From an uncultured Bacilli bacterium (GTDB lineage Bacteria; Bacillota_I; Bacilli_A; RF39; UBA660): a stretch of DNA of 16,571 nucleotides. The notes under the pieces were generated by a model. The model was not told the origin of the DNA. It worked only from the letters and a program-made list of their open reading frames with translations, and searched no databases. Of the stretch, positions 8,323-14,915 are shown in pieces. Every line of letters begins with the position of its first letter. The stretch's first letter is position 1. The stretch spans positions 1-16,571 of the forward strand of contig CAKOJI010000023.1 of NCBI GenBank assembly GCA_934089255.1, read 5' to 3'. Both the position numbers and the translations under genes were made by a program.

Positions 8323-9373
8323 CTAACACTTCACTAACGTTTACACTATTAATAGCATCAAATCTTTTAGTTATTTTTTCAGTAGTAGTATGTATATCTT
8401 TTACATCTTTACTAACTGTATCAATACTTCTAGATAGTTTATCCCATCTATCTTTATATCTATCAAATTCAATTCCTAATTTATTAAGTTCTGTATGTAT
8501 TACTTGAGCATATTTATCTCTTTCCATATTCTTAAGTATCATACTAATAATAGTTAAAGTACTCATTAATGTTGTTGGACTTGTAATCCATACTTTAGAC
8601 TGATAACTATATTTAACTAAATCAGGATGATATGCATTAATTTCAGCAAAAATAGCTTCTGCAGGTAAAAACATAATTGCTTCTCCACTTGTAACACCAG
8701 GAACAATATATTTTTGTCTTATTGCATCTATATGTTTTTTTACATCACTTTTAAATAATTTAGTAGCAACTTCTCTTTCACTATTACTTAAACTTTTATC
8801 AACCATCTTTCTATAATTTTCTAATGGAAACTTACTATCAATACATATAGTACCTAATGGTTCCGGTGCAAAAAGAATAGCATCACTTATAAAACCATTT
8901 CCCAAACTATATTGAGTTTGATATATTTTATCATTTTTACCAAAAACACTATCTAATATATAATTTAAATTAGTTTCTCCAAATATACCTCTAGTTTTTT
9001 TATCAGTAAGTACAGATTGTAAACTAACAATTTCACCACTTAAACTATCTATCTTCTTTTGTGCTTCATCTATCTTAGATAATCTTTCTAATATATTAGT
9101 AAAAGTCTTATTTGTTTTTTCAAAATTAACATCTAATCTTTCATTTACTTTATCATTAATATTATTAAGTCTATTTATTATAGTTTCATTTAATTTAGAA
9201 AAATCTTCATTAACAGTTCTACTAAAATTAAATTTAAACTCTCCTAATTCTTTAGTTAAATCAGTTTCTAATTTGCCTAATCTTTCTACAGTATCATTAT
9301 CACTTTTTTTTACTAACAATATTACATTTAAAACAATACTAACTATAAGTAACCCTATAACAACATATTCCAT
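8306..9373 (-). CDS. rmuC: DNA recombination protein RmuC
   Basis: Membrane-anchored, nuclease-like protein of the RmuC family, linked genetically to limiting rearrangement at inverted repeats; its biochemical activity is not well settled. 355 residues: an N-terminal transmembrane helix (about 3-22), a coiled coil (about 30-125), then the conserved domain from TRGIFGETNLNYILDSVF (about 127-144). It continues with GNGFISDAILFAP (D164) and GTICIDSKFPLENY (D179, K181), consistent with the PD-(D/E)xK-like core, and AIMFLPAEAIFAE at about 232-244. The ATG overlaps the stop of the upstream VTT-domain gene as TAATG, so the two are probably co-translated. Confidence 0.93.
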   Translation of the reverse strand: MEYVVIGLLIVSIVLNVILLVKKSDNDTVERLGKLETDLTKELGEFKFNFSRTVNEDFSKLNETIINRLNNINDKVNERLDVNFEKTNKTFTNILERLSKIDEAQKKIDSLSGEIVSLQSVLTDKKTRGIFGETNLNYILDSVFGKNDKIYQTQYSLGNGFISDAILFAPEPLGTICIDSKFPLENYRKMVDKSLSNSEREVATKLFKSDVKKHIDAIRQKYIVPGVTSGEAIMFLPAEAIFAEINAYHPDLVKYSYQSKVWITSPTTLMSTLTIISMILKNMERDKYAQVIHTELNKLGIEFDRYKDRWDKLSRSIDTVSKDVKDIHTTTEKITKRFDAINSVNVSEVLENNNN

Positions 9374-9954
9374 TATAAACCTTCTCTCTTACTTACTAAT
9401 TTACTAATTATATAACATATTACTAACATAATAGTAATATACACTAAATTAATTGGATTTTTTATACTATTAATTAACGTAGTACCAATAAAACCCCAAA
9501 ATATTATTAAAAATACTTTACCTATTAATAAAGAATATAAATATTTCTTAAAATTCATATTAACTAAACCAGCTGCTATATTAACTAAAAACGCAGGTGT
9601 AAATGGTACTGCTATTAACAAACATAAATTATTAAACTTTATTTTATTAATTTTTTTTACTAACTTATTTAATTTATCTTTATTATTCTTCTCTATATAC
9701 TTTTCTAATTTATTTCTTAACTTACTATTAAATAACTTATATGACATTATACAACCTAATATAGTAAATATATAACTAATTATAAAACCTATAAATGGTC
9801 CAAGCTTATAAAACAAAAGAGTTATAAACACACTTAAAGGAAGTACTGGAATAATAGATTCTATTAATATTAGAAAACAAGATAAAACATATCCCCATAT
9901 ACCAATACTCATTAAAAAATTAGTTAACCATATATCTATATCATTTAATTTCAT
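9373..9954 (-). CDS. VTT-domain (DedA/TVP38-like) integral membrane protein
   Basis: About 193 residues with several hydrophobic helices. The pattern WGYVLSCFLILIESIIPVLP (re-entrant loop with E and PxLP) followed by 'YKLGPFIGFIISYIFTILGC' and later 'LLIAVPFTPAFLVNIAAGLV' is characteristic of the VTT/SNARE-associated domain of DedA and TVP38-type proteins. These have roles in membrane lipid flipping (for example undecaprenyl-phosphate or phosphatidylethanolamine recycling). Which lipid this one handles cannot be told. Start: an ATG at 9954 with GTGAT just upstream as a weak ribosome-binding site; an in-frame GTG at 9963 is the alternative. The overlap with rmuC (TAATG) indicates an operon. 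Confidence 0.85.
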   Translation of the reverse strand: MKLNDIDIWLTNFLMSIGIWGYVLSCFLILIESIIPVLPLSVFITLLFYKLGPFIGFIISYIFTILGCIMSYKLFNSKLRNKLEKYIEKNNKDKLNKLVKKINKIKFNNLCLLIAVPFTPAFLVNIAAGLVNMNFKKYLYSLLIGKVFLIIFWGFIGTTLINSIKNPINLVYITIMLVICYIISKLVSKREGL

Positions 9955-9989
9955 ATTAATCACATATTAATTATATAAAAATACTTAAT

Positions 9990-10019
9990 TTAAAACAAGA
10001 GCTAATACATAACTCTTGT
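9990..10019 (-). terminator. Terminator overlapping the rhodanese gene's 3' end
   Basis: Minus strand ACAAGAG (10019-10013) pairs with CTCTTGT (10000-9994) across a 12-base loop and is followed by TTTAAATT. The left arm is coding sequence and the stop (10004-10002) lies in the loop. Confidence 0.75.
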
Positions 10020-10217
10020 CACATCATAACCATAAATTTCTAATAAACTTACAACTTTTTTACTTTTAATACCCTTCTTACAATAAAAATAATATTTTTT
10101 ATTCTTATCTAAATATAAAGAAGGATTATATAATAATTTTTCATATGGTACATAATCAGTTTCTAAATTAATTAATTCACCATCATGAGGAAATTCATTT
10201 ATTTTTATTGTTTTCAT
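10002..10217 (-). CDS. Small rhodanese-like domain protein
   Basis: 71 residues, shorter than a standard single rhodanese domain (about 100-110). The C-terminal part, YFYCKKGIKSKKVVSLLEIY, then GYDVTRV, matches the rhodanese active-site loop (Cys46 followed by a six-residue loop ending in Ser) and the following helix and strand. The family carries sulfur as a persulfide on this Cys. The start MKTIKINEFPHDGELINLET matches the usual first strand ('I..ael....LIDVR') in a shortened form, so the domain is compact but apparently complete. There is no clear ribosome-binding site before the ATG: TATAATATAGT abuts it, so the mRNA may be nearly leaderless or the true signals lie elsewhere. It is transcribed divergently from the 10306 gene. 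Confidence 0.85.
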   Translation of the reverse strand: MKTIKINEFPHDGELINLETDYVPYEKLLYNPSLYLDKNKKYYFYCKKGIKSKKVVSLLEIYGYDVTRVMY

Positions 10218-10257
10218 ACTATATTATATGAATAAATATTTAAGTTGATTATAAAAG

Positions 10258-10285
10258 TTGAATTTTTCTATTATTCTGTTATAAT
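10258..10285 (+). promoter_or_regulatory. Promoter of the 10306 gene (extended -10)
   Basis: TTGAAT (10258-10263), a 16-base spacer ending in CTGT, then TATAAT (10280-10285); TGT immediately before the hexamer gives an extended -10 element. GAGGTG at 10295-10300 is the ribosome-binding site for the ATG at 10306. Confidence 0.8.
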
Positions 10286-10305
10286 ATCTTGCACGAGGTG
10301 AAACT

Positions 10306-11106
10306 ATGGATAATATATTAAAAAAAGAATATATTCATTTAGGTACAGATAATATAAAAAAAGAACTTTGGTTAGATAGAAGTATAGATTTATTTCACGA
10401 ATATAATATTAAACCAACTGGAGGTTTATGGTGTAGTGAATTAAGATATGGTTTAGGTGACTGGATAGAATATTTAAAAGATGCCAGTCCATATAATTTT
10501 GATTATGTAGTTGCTGATAAAAAATGTTCACTAGTTAAATTTAAAGAAAATTCTAGATTAGCAACTATTAAAGATAAAAGTGATTACGAACATTTAATTA
10601 AATGTGGTTACGTAAAAAAATTAAATAAACCATATACAATAACAATAAACCATTATGATGTAACAATAGATAATATAATAGACTACGATAAGTTTTTAAA
10701 AGATATAGATTTATTATATGTTAATCCAAACGTATCAAATGAACTATTACTTTATAGAGTAACTACACTACTTTGTCTAAATCCAAATAGTATTGAATAT
10801 TTTAAACCATTAAGTGTAGATTATAATTATGGAACTATTGACAAAGTATTTGATAAAAAGTATGTAACAAAACCAAATGAAGATTATTATAACTTTTTAA
10901 AATATATAAAAGAAATATTCTATAATTTAAGTAAAGATTCTACATTAGATTATTTATATAAGCTACATAATGAATTGATAGAATTATTAAGTAGTGACCA
11001 TAAAATAAAAAACTTTAAACTACCCACTGATATAAATTATAAGTTATTAATAGAAAATAATGTTAGAAATTTAATAGAAGAAAAAAGAAAAATATTAAAA
11101 AAATAA
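10306..11106 (+). CDS. Uncharacterised protein with a KPTGGLWCSEL motif
   Basis: 266 residues, cytoplasmic (no signal or membrane segment). I cannot assign a function. The N-terminal region contains EYIHLGTDNIKKELW (about 8-22) and KPTGGLWCSELRYGLGDW at 36-53, then FDYVVADKKCSLVKFKENSR. A 'KPxGGLW(A/C)S ... W' arrangement occurs, as I recall it, in a family of hypothetical proteins encoded by phages and bacteria, so this half may be a discrete domain. The C-terminal half (about 170-266) is Lys/Leu-rich and helical. It has its own extended -10 promoter and a GAGGTG ribosome-binding site and is the first gene of the plus-strand block ahead of yidD. Codon use is AT-rich like its neighbours, so there is no sign of recent transfer. 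Confidence 0.7.
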   Translation: MDNILKKEYIHLGTDNIKKELWLDRSIDLFHEYNIKPTGGLWCSELRYGLGDWIEYLKDASPYNFDYVVADKKCSLVKFKENSRLATIKDKSDYEHLIKCGYVKKLNKPYTITINHYDVTIDNIIDYDKFLKDIDLLYVNPNVSNELLLYRVTTLLCLNPNSIEYFKPLSVDYNYGTIDKVFDKKYVTKPNEDYYNFLKYIKEIFYNLSKDSTLDYLYKLHNELIELLSSDHKIKNFKLPTDINYKLLIENNVRNLIEEKRKILKK

Positions 11107-11107
11107 T

Positions 11108-11136
11108 TTTACATAATATTAAATTTGTAGTAAAAT
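11108..11136 (+). promoter_or_regulatory. Candidate promoter directly before yidD
   Basis: TTTACA (11108-11113), a 17-base spacer and TAAAAT (11131-11136). The first ATG (11141) would fall at or before the expected transcription start, and the second (11150) only a few bases after it. Confidence 0.5.
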
Positions 11137-11140
11137 AAAT

Positions 11141-11350
11141 ATGATAGTTATGAAAAAAATAGCAATTAAATTAATTAATCTTTATCAAAGTACACCACTA
11201 CATTCTCATAATATGTGTAGATTTATTCCAACTTGTAGTGAATATACTAAAATTAAGATTAATGAATATGGGGTTTTAAAAGGGAGTTTTCTTGGTTTTA
11301 AAAGAATTTTAAAATGTCATCCATTTGGAAAAAGTGGATATGATTTATGA
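11141..11350 (+). CDS. yidD: Membrane protein insertion efficiency factor YidD
   Basis: 69 residues. YidD assists insertion and folding of membrane proteins by the YidC/Oxa1 insertase at the inner face of the membrane. The family pattern is complete: an amphipathic N-terminal helix (KKIAIKLINLYQ), then MCRFIPTCSEYTKIKINEYG, VLKGSFLGFKRILKCHPFGK and the terminal SGYDL; the three conserved Cys residues are present. The start could be the ATG at 11141 or the one at 11150 (MKKIAIK, the more typical family N-terminus); neither has a clear ribosome-binding site. It stops at TGA 11348-11350, which overlaps an ATG (ATGA) in the next frame, but the downstream lipoprotein more likely starts at 11362. 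Neither rnpA nor yidC is nearby, unlike the classical locus. Confidence 0.93.
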   Translation: MIVMKKIAIKLINLYQSTPLHSHNMCRFIPTCSEYTKIKINEYGVLKGSFLGFKRILKCHPFGKSGYDL

Positions 11351-11361
11351 GAGGAAATTTT

Positions 11362-12222
11362 ATGAAAAAAATTATTATAATGTTATGTAGCATATTTTTA
11401 TTAACAGGATGTTTTAAATCAGAAGAATTAGATAAAGCAAATATTTATACAACCGTTTACCCTATTGAATACTTAGTAAGTGAAATATATGGTTACAATA
11501 GTACAGTAAACTCAATATACCCGGACGGAGTTAATGTTAACGATTATGAATTATCAAATAAAAAAATAAAAAAATATTCTAATGAAGATTTATTTGTTTA
11601 TAATGGTTTAACTGATGAAAAACAAATCGCTGCTAAATTTGTAAACAAAAATAGTAGACTTAAGATAATTGACGTTAGTGAAGGTTTATCAGTAAAGTAT
11701 TCATATCAAGAACTATGGTTAAATCCAACAAACTATTTAATGATGGCTCAAAATATAAAAAATGGTTTAAACCAATACATAGAGAGTTCAATAATAAAAA
11801 ATGAAATAAGTGCTAATTACGATAAATTAAAAGTAACTATTTCAGAATTTGAAACTAATTTAAAATTATTAAGGCAAAATGGAAAGTATAACACTATTAT
11901 AGTATCAAAAGATTATTTTAAATTTTTAGAAAATTATGGTTTTGAAGTAATAAGTTTAGAAGAAACAGAAAATTTAAATAATGATACTATAAATAGAGCA
12001 ATTAGTTTAATTAATTCAAAACAAAATAGTTATATATTTGTAACAAAAGATGAAATAGATAACTATAGTGATACAATTAATAAAGTTAAGGCACAGGGTG
12101 CTGAAATAAAAGCATTAAATACTATGACAATACTTACTACAGAGGAAAGAAATTCTAAAGAAAATTATTCAACATTAATGAAAGAAAACATAGAATTACT
12201 AAAAGAAGAAGTTTATAAATAA
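11362..12222 (+). CDS. TroA/ZnuA-like substrate-binding lipoprotein lacking the usual metal ligands
   Basis: 286 residues from the ATG at 11362, which has AGAGG seven bases upstream and starts exactly at the signal peptide. MKKIIIMLCSIFLLTGC is a lipoprotein signal with Cys17 as the lipidated residue. The rest follows the cluster A-I (metal) ABC transporter solute-binding fold: IYTTVYPIEYLVSEIYG, then IYPDGVNVNDYELSNKKI, DLFVYNGLTDE, LWLNP, a long linking helix (about 140-172), then TIIVSKDYFKFLENYGFEVI. In zinc/manganese binders the ligands are His in 'G.xPHDYE', His in 'HVWLDP', His in 'HDAFxY' and an Asp/Glu near the end. Here these positions read Asn60, Glu117, Lys183 and, probably, Asn. 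No permease or ATPase gene is adjacent. It may bind another ligand or serve a non-transport role. An in-frame ATG at 11347 is a less likely start. Confidence 0.8.
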   Translation: MKKIIIMLCSIFLLTGCFKSEELDKANIYTTVYPIEYLVSEIYGYNSTVNSIYPDGVNVNDYELSNKKIKKYSNEDLFVYNGLTDEKQIAAKFVNKNSRLKIIDVSEGLSVKYSYQELWLNPTNYLMMAQNIKNGLNQYIESSIIKNEISANYDKLKVTISEFETNLKLLRQNGKYNTIIVSKDYFKFLENYGFEVISLEETENLNNDTINRAISLINSKQNSYIFVTKDEIDNYSDTINKVKAQGAEIKALNTMTILTTEERNSKENYSTLMKENIELLKEEVYK

Positions 12223-12246
12223 AAAAAAGATCATATGATCTTTTTT
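12223..12246. terminator. Bidirectional terminator between convergent genes
   Basis: A perfect 24-base palindrome: six A, GATCATATGATC, six T. It starts at the stop codon of the lipoprotein gene and ends in the stop codon region of the minus-strand gene, so each transcript gets a hairpin followed by a T run. Confidence 0.9.
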
Positions 12247-13162
12247 ATTTTGTAATAATAATTCTATCTTTAGAATTTAATAATTTTTTTAAAGTTTTTG
12301 GGTAACTAACAGTATTAGAACTTTCTATATCAATATATTTTATATTTTTAAAATACTCGTTTACTTCTTCTTCATTATATATACCAAGTGATCCATCTAG
12401 TCCAATTAATTCACTATATAAATAACCTAATACTACTATACTACTTTGTTTTTGAATATTATTTAATTCTTTCTTTATATCACCTAAATAGTCTTCTCTA
12501 TTTAAATAAACAAAATCTAAATAAGCACATATATTAGATAATATAATAATATCAAATTGTTTTTTTATATCACTCAAATTTTCTATACTTATATCATGAT
12601 AACTTATTTCTATACTTTTAAGCTTTTCTCTTAATAAAAAATAATTTTTTTCGTTTATATAACCATTACATATTTTTAATTTATTTAAATCTAAAAAATC
12701 ATCAGTAAAAAGAAAAGATTTATAAATTTTTTTAGAACTATAAGTACTAAAAAAATAATCCCAAAATTCCCTATATTCATCTTTTAATTCTTTTTTTAAT
12801 ATATTGTAAGCATCTTTAGATAAATAGTGTTTATTATTAAAATAACCTTTTTTATATAAAAATTTTATAAAATCTTCTAAACTAAGTGTTTTTATAGCAG
12901 CTATTTTTAATTCACTATAATATTTTGCTAGTGGATTTATATCAAATGTATCAATATTTTTTGCACCACATAAAATACTATTTAAAGCGTGATCTCCACT
13001 ACTAGTCGTAGTTAAAACATCTTTATCCTTAAAAGATATGTATTTATAATACTCATGAATATTTTCATTAGTAAATGGATACAACCAACTAAAATAATGC
13101 TTATTTAATTCTCTATACTTAAAAGAAATTACTTTATTTAATAATTTTATATCTTTATCCAT
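12245..13162 (-). CDS. DUF3419-like SAM-binding protein
   Basis: 305 residues. The N-terminal half has a Rossmann-type SAM-binding arrangement: DVLTTTSSGDHALNSILCGA (about 48-67, glycine loop) then NIDTFDINPLAKYYSELKIA (acidic Asp74 at the end of strand 2) and AAIKTLSLEDFIKFLYKKGY. This 'SSGD.al......DiNP.....leLK..Al..L...eF' order is that of DUF3419 proteins, which include BtaA-type 3-amino-3-carboxypropyl transferases that act on diacylglycerol. The strand-4 region FDIIILSNICAYLDF is also as expected. The substrate is unknown; a methyltransferase or aminocarboxypropyl transferase are both possible. AAGGGGG is the ribosome-binding site, 26 bases after khpA, so it is probably the third gene of the rpsP-khpA transcript. 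Confidence 0.7.
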   Translation of the reverse strand: MDKDIKLLNKVISFKYRELNKHYFSWLYPFTNENIHEYYKYISFKDKDVLTTTSSGDHALNSILCGAKNIDTFDINPLAKYYSELKIAAIKTLSLEDFIKFLYKKGYFNNKHYLSKDAYNILKKELKDEYREFWDYFFSTYSSKKIYKSFLFTDDFLDLNKLKICNGYINEKNYFLLREKLKSIEISYHDISIENLSDIKKQFDIIILSNICAYLDFVYLNREDYLGDIKKELNNIQKQSSIVVLGYLYSELIGLDGSLGIYNEEEVNEYFKNIKYIDIESSNTVSYPKTLKKLLNSKDRIIITK

Positions 13163-13188
13163 AATTACCCCCTTAAAAGAAAAAAGAA

Positions 13189-13440
13189 TTAAAATGAATC
13201 TATATTTATTTTAACTCTTTTTATTCCTTTATTAAAAGCAGTAGCTTGTACTAGTGTTCTAATAGCCTTAGCCATTTTTCCACCTTTTCCAATAATACGC
13301 CCCATATCAGCTTCGCTTACCATAATTTCTATTATAGGATTTTCTTCTTCATCTTGAAAATCTTGTACTTTTACTAAATCTGGTTCACTTGCTAAACTTT
13401 TAACTAATTCTTCAGTAAATACTTTTAATTCTTCTATCAT
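13189..13440 (-). CDS. khpA: KH-domain RNA-binding protein KhpA (YlqC)
   Basis: 83 residues, the usual size. A single KH domain with the GxxG loop GKGG at 51-54 (MGRIIGKGGKMAKAIRTLV), the RNA-contacting element. In Gram-positive bacteria KhpA acts with KhpB/Jag on mRNAs tied to cell division and envelope genes. It lies two bases downstream of rpsP, the standard Firmicutes pairing. Here the pair is not followed by rimM, trmD and rplS but by a DUF3419-like gene. Confidence 0.93.
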   Translation of the reverse strand: MIEELKVFTEELVKSLASEPDLVKVQDFQDEEENPIIEIMVSEADMGRIIGKGGKMAKAIRTLVQATAFNKGIKRVKINIDSF

Positions 13441-13442
13441 AA

Positions 13443-13718
13443 TTATTTACCTTCTTTTTTTGTATTTTTTATTTTAGACCAAACACCGTTTTTACTTAAT
13501 AAACTTTTAACAGTATCAGTAGGTTGTGCACCATTATTAATCCATTTTGCAATCTTTTCTTCATCAACAGTAACATTATTTTCTTTTACGATTGGATTAT
13601 AAGTACCAACAGTTTCAATAAATCTACCATCTCTTGGACTTCTAGAATCAGCAGCAACTATTCTATAAAAAGGTTTTTGTTTAGAACCCATTCTTTTAAG
13701 TCTTAATTTAACAGCCAT
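13443..13718 (-). CDS. rpsP: 30S ribosomal protein S16
   Basis: 91 residues, full length. The family N-terminus AVKLRLKRMGSKQKPFYRIV, then ADSRSPRDGRFIETVGTYNP, is intact, as is the C-terminal EEKIAKWINNGAQPTDTVKSLL. S16 binds 16S rRNA early in 30S assembly. A very strong ribosome-binding site (AGAGGAGG, seven bases before the ATG) and a near-perfect promoter upstream fit a highly expressed gene. First gene of the rpsP-khpA-DUF3419 transcript. Confidence 0.97.
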   Translation of the reverse strand: MAVKLRLKRMGSKQKPFYRIVAADSRSPRDGRFIETVGTYNPIVKENNVTVDEEKIAKWINNGAQPTDTVKSLLSKNGVWSKIKNTKKEGK

Positions 13719-13744
13719 ATTTCCTCCTCTTTCTAACTAACATG

Positions 13745-13773
13745 ATTATATCAATTAATATATACTATGTCAA
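13745..13773 (-). promoter_or_regulatory. Consensus sigma-A promoter of rpsP
   Basis: Minus strand TTGACA (13773-13768), a 17-base spacer and TATAAT (13750-13745): both hexamers and the spacing are the textbook consensus. The -35 box is part of an inverted repeat (13768-13788). Confidence 0.92.
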
Positions 13774-13788
13774 CCTTTTTTGTTGACA
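13768..13788. repeat. Inverted repeat TGTCAAC-N7-GTTGACA over the rpsP -35 box
   Basis: TGTCAAC (13768-13774), a T-rich 7-base loop, and GTTGACA (13782-13788): a perfect 7-bp inverted repeat starting two bases after the vanY stop. It could end the vanY transcript (though no T run follows on the minus strand) or be an operator at the rpsP promoter. Confidence 0.8.
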
Positions 13789-13790
13789 AA

Positions 13791-14750
13791 TTATTTATCT
13801 AAATAATATGCATAATATTCATCATATGTTAATCCAGATTCATATACTTTAGTTGCAGTTTCAACTCCTAAATATCTATAATGCCAAGACTCATAATTAT
13901 ATCCAGTTAAATATTCTTTATCTTTAGGATATCTCAATATAAAACCATATTTATGAGCATTAGTTTGTAACCATTTAAAAGCATCACTAGTATCAAAATC
14001 ACTTGTAGTTGATCTACCAGATGTAAATATATCTATTGCTAAACCAGTTTGATGTTCAGAATAACCAGCTCTAGCAGCATACTTATCAGCATAATTAACT
14101 CCCTTAGAATAATAAAACTCTTTATAAACCGCTTCTTGTCTATCATAAGTTCTAAAAGAACTATTAGCCATTAAACTTATATTATCTTTCTTAGCAGCCT
14201 TAGCCATTTCTAAATAAGCATCACTAGTTTCTTTACTAACTCTATTATTATCATAACTGTAACTTAAATCTAAAGACGTTATATCACTAGGTTCATAATC
14301 ATTTTTTAAATAATTAAACTTATTTACTAATATTAAATTACCCTTACTTAAATCAGTTTCTCTAACTGTTTTAGGATCATACCATTCTTTATTAGCACGT
14401 ACATTAACTATAGCAACAACATCAGTATTACTAGTTTTTTTATTTTCTTTTTTATAATCTAAATATTCATATAAATATTTTTCTAAAAAATACTTTTCTT
14501 TTATAATATCTAACACATAATCATTTTTTTCATTATTAACAAAGTAAGTTTCATTTTCATTATTTAATTTATCTACTATTAATTTAGATTCTTCTAACGT
14601 GTAACCTACTTGAGTTAATTTATATAAATTAGTTTGATGATATTTATATTCTTTATATTTTTTTATACCAAATATTAAACCAATAACTAATATTACTAAT
14701 AATATAAAAATATTTCTAACACTTTTTTTTAATCTTCTTCTCTTAGCCAT
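13791..14750 (-). CDS. VanY-family D-alanyl-D-alanine carboxypeptidase (peptidase M15B)
   Basis: 319 residues. Zinc peptidase that trims the terminal D-Ala from peptidoglycan stem peptides outside the membrane. There is a basic cytoplasmic start (MAKRRRLKKS), one transmembrane helix (about 13-29), a helical linker to about 110, then the M15 domain. NSSFRTYDRQEAVY is at about 196-209; the zinc motif SEHQTGLAIDI gives ligands His233 and Asp240; the second motif ESWHYRYLG gives catalytic Glu287 and ligand His290. All catalytic positions are intact. The presence of this enzyme implies a peptidoglycan wall. GGAG for this start (14760-14757) lies in the last codons of the 33-aa microprotein, one base from its stop, so the two genes are probably translationally coupled. 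Confidence 0.93.
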   Translation of the reverse strand: MAKRRRLKKSVRNIFILLVILVIGLIFGIKKYKEYKYHQTNLYKLTQVGYTLEESKLIVDKLNNENETYFVNNEKNDYVLDIIKEKYFLEKYLYEYLDYKKENKKTSNTDVVAIVNVRANKEWYDPKTVRETDLSKGNLILVNKFNYLKNDYEPSDITSLDLSYSYDNNRVSKETSDAYLEMAKAAKKDNISLMANSSFRTYDRQEAVYKEFYYSKGVNYADKYAARAGYSEHQTGLAIDIFTSGRSTTSDFDTSDAFKWLQTNAHKYGFILRYPKDKEYLTGYNYESWHYRYLGVETATKVYESGLTYDEYYAYYLDK

Positions 14751-14751
14751 A

Positions 14752-14853
14752 CTATACTCCTCTAGATAAATAATATCCTACTATAATTCCCATTATAACA
14801 ACTATTAAAAATACAACAACCGCTATAATAATATCTAATTTTTTATTATCCAT
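14752..14853 (-). CDS. 33-aa single-pass membrane microprotein upstream of vanY
   Basis: ATG at 14853-14851, stop TAG at 14754-14752. The product begins MDNKKLDIIIAVVVFLIVV and continues IMGIIVGYYLSRGV: a short charged cytoplasmic start, one 20-25-residue transmembrane helix with a GxxxG-like glycine spacing, and a short basic tail. AAGGAAG eight bases before the ATG is a good ribosome-binding site. The gene ends one base before the vanY ATG and carries the vanY ribosome-binding site inside its last codons. A 38-bp repeat with a TATAAT box lies immediately upstream. I know no family for it; a regulator or anchor of the carboxypeptidase would fit the arrangement, but that is inference. Confidence 0.75.
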   Translation of the reverse strand: MDNKKLDIIIAVVVFLIVVIMGIIVGYYLSRGV

Positions 14854-14873
14854 AACTATCTTCCTTACTATAT

Positions 14874-14911
14874 TTAAATTATACTAAAAAAAGTACTAAA
14901 TTAATAGTACT
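14874..14911 (-). repeat. 38-bp intergenic repeat, copy 2 (AGTACT pair, T run, -10 box)
   Basis: Differs from 1833-1870 at one position (an A/T change in the spacer between the AGTACT hexamers). TATAAT is the complement of 14878-14883, about 25 bases before the ATG of the 33-aa gene. The outer flanks no longer pair here, so its hairpin stem is only 6 bp. Confidence 0.8.
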
Positions 14912-14915
14912 AATC

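Noticed and set aside
11347..11361. Lipoprotein start at ATG 11347, overlapping the yidD stop as ATGA
   Set aside because: The ATG at 11362 has an AGAGG ribosome-binding site at good spacing and begins a standard lipoprotein signal peptide; the earlier start would add MRGNF before it.
13524..13706. Plus-strand frame inside rpsP, and similar plus-strand frames at 6666-6887, 15641-15841 and 16076-16258
   Set aside because: They run antisense to well-supported genes, have no ribosome-binding sites and show low-complexity composition typical of antisense translation.
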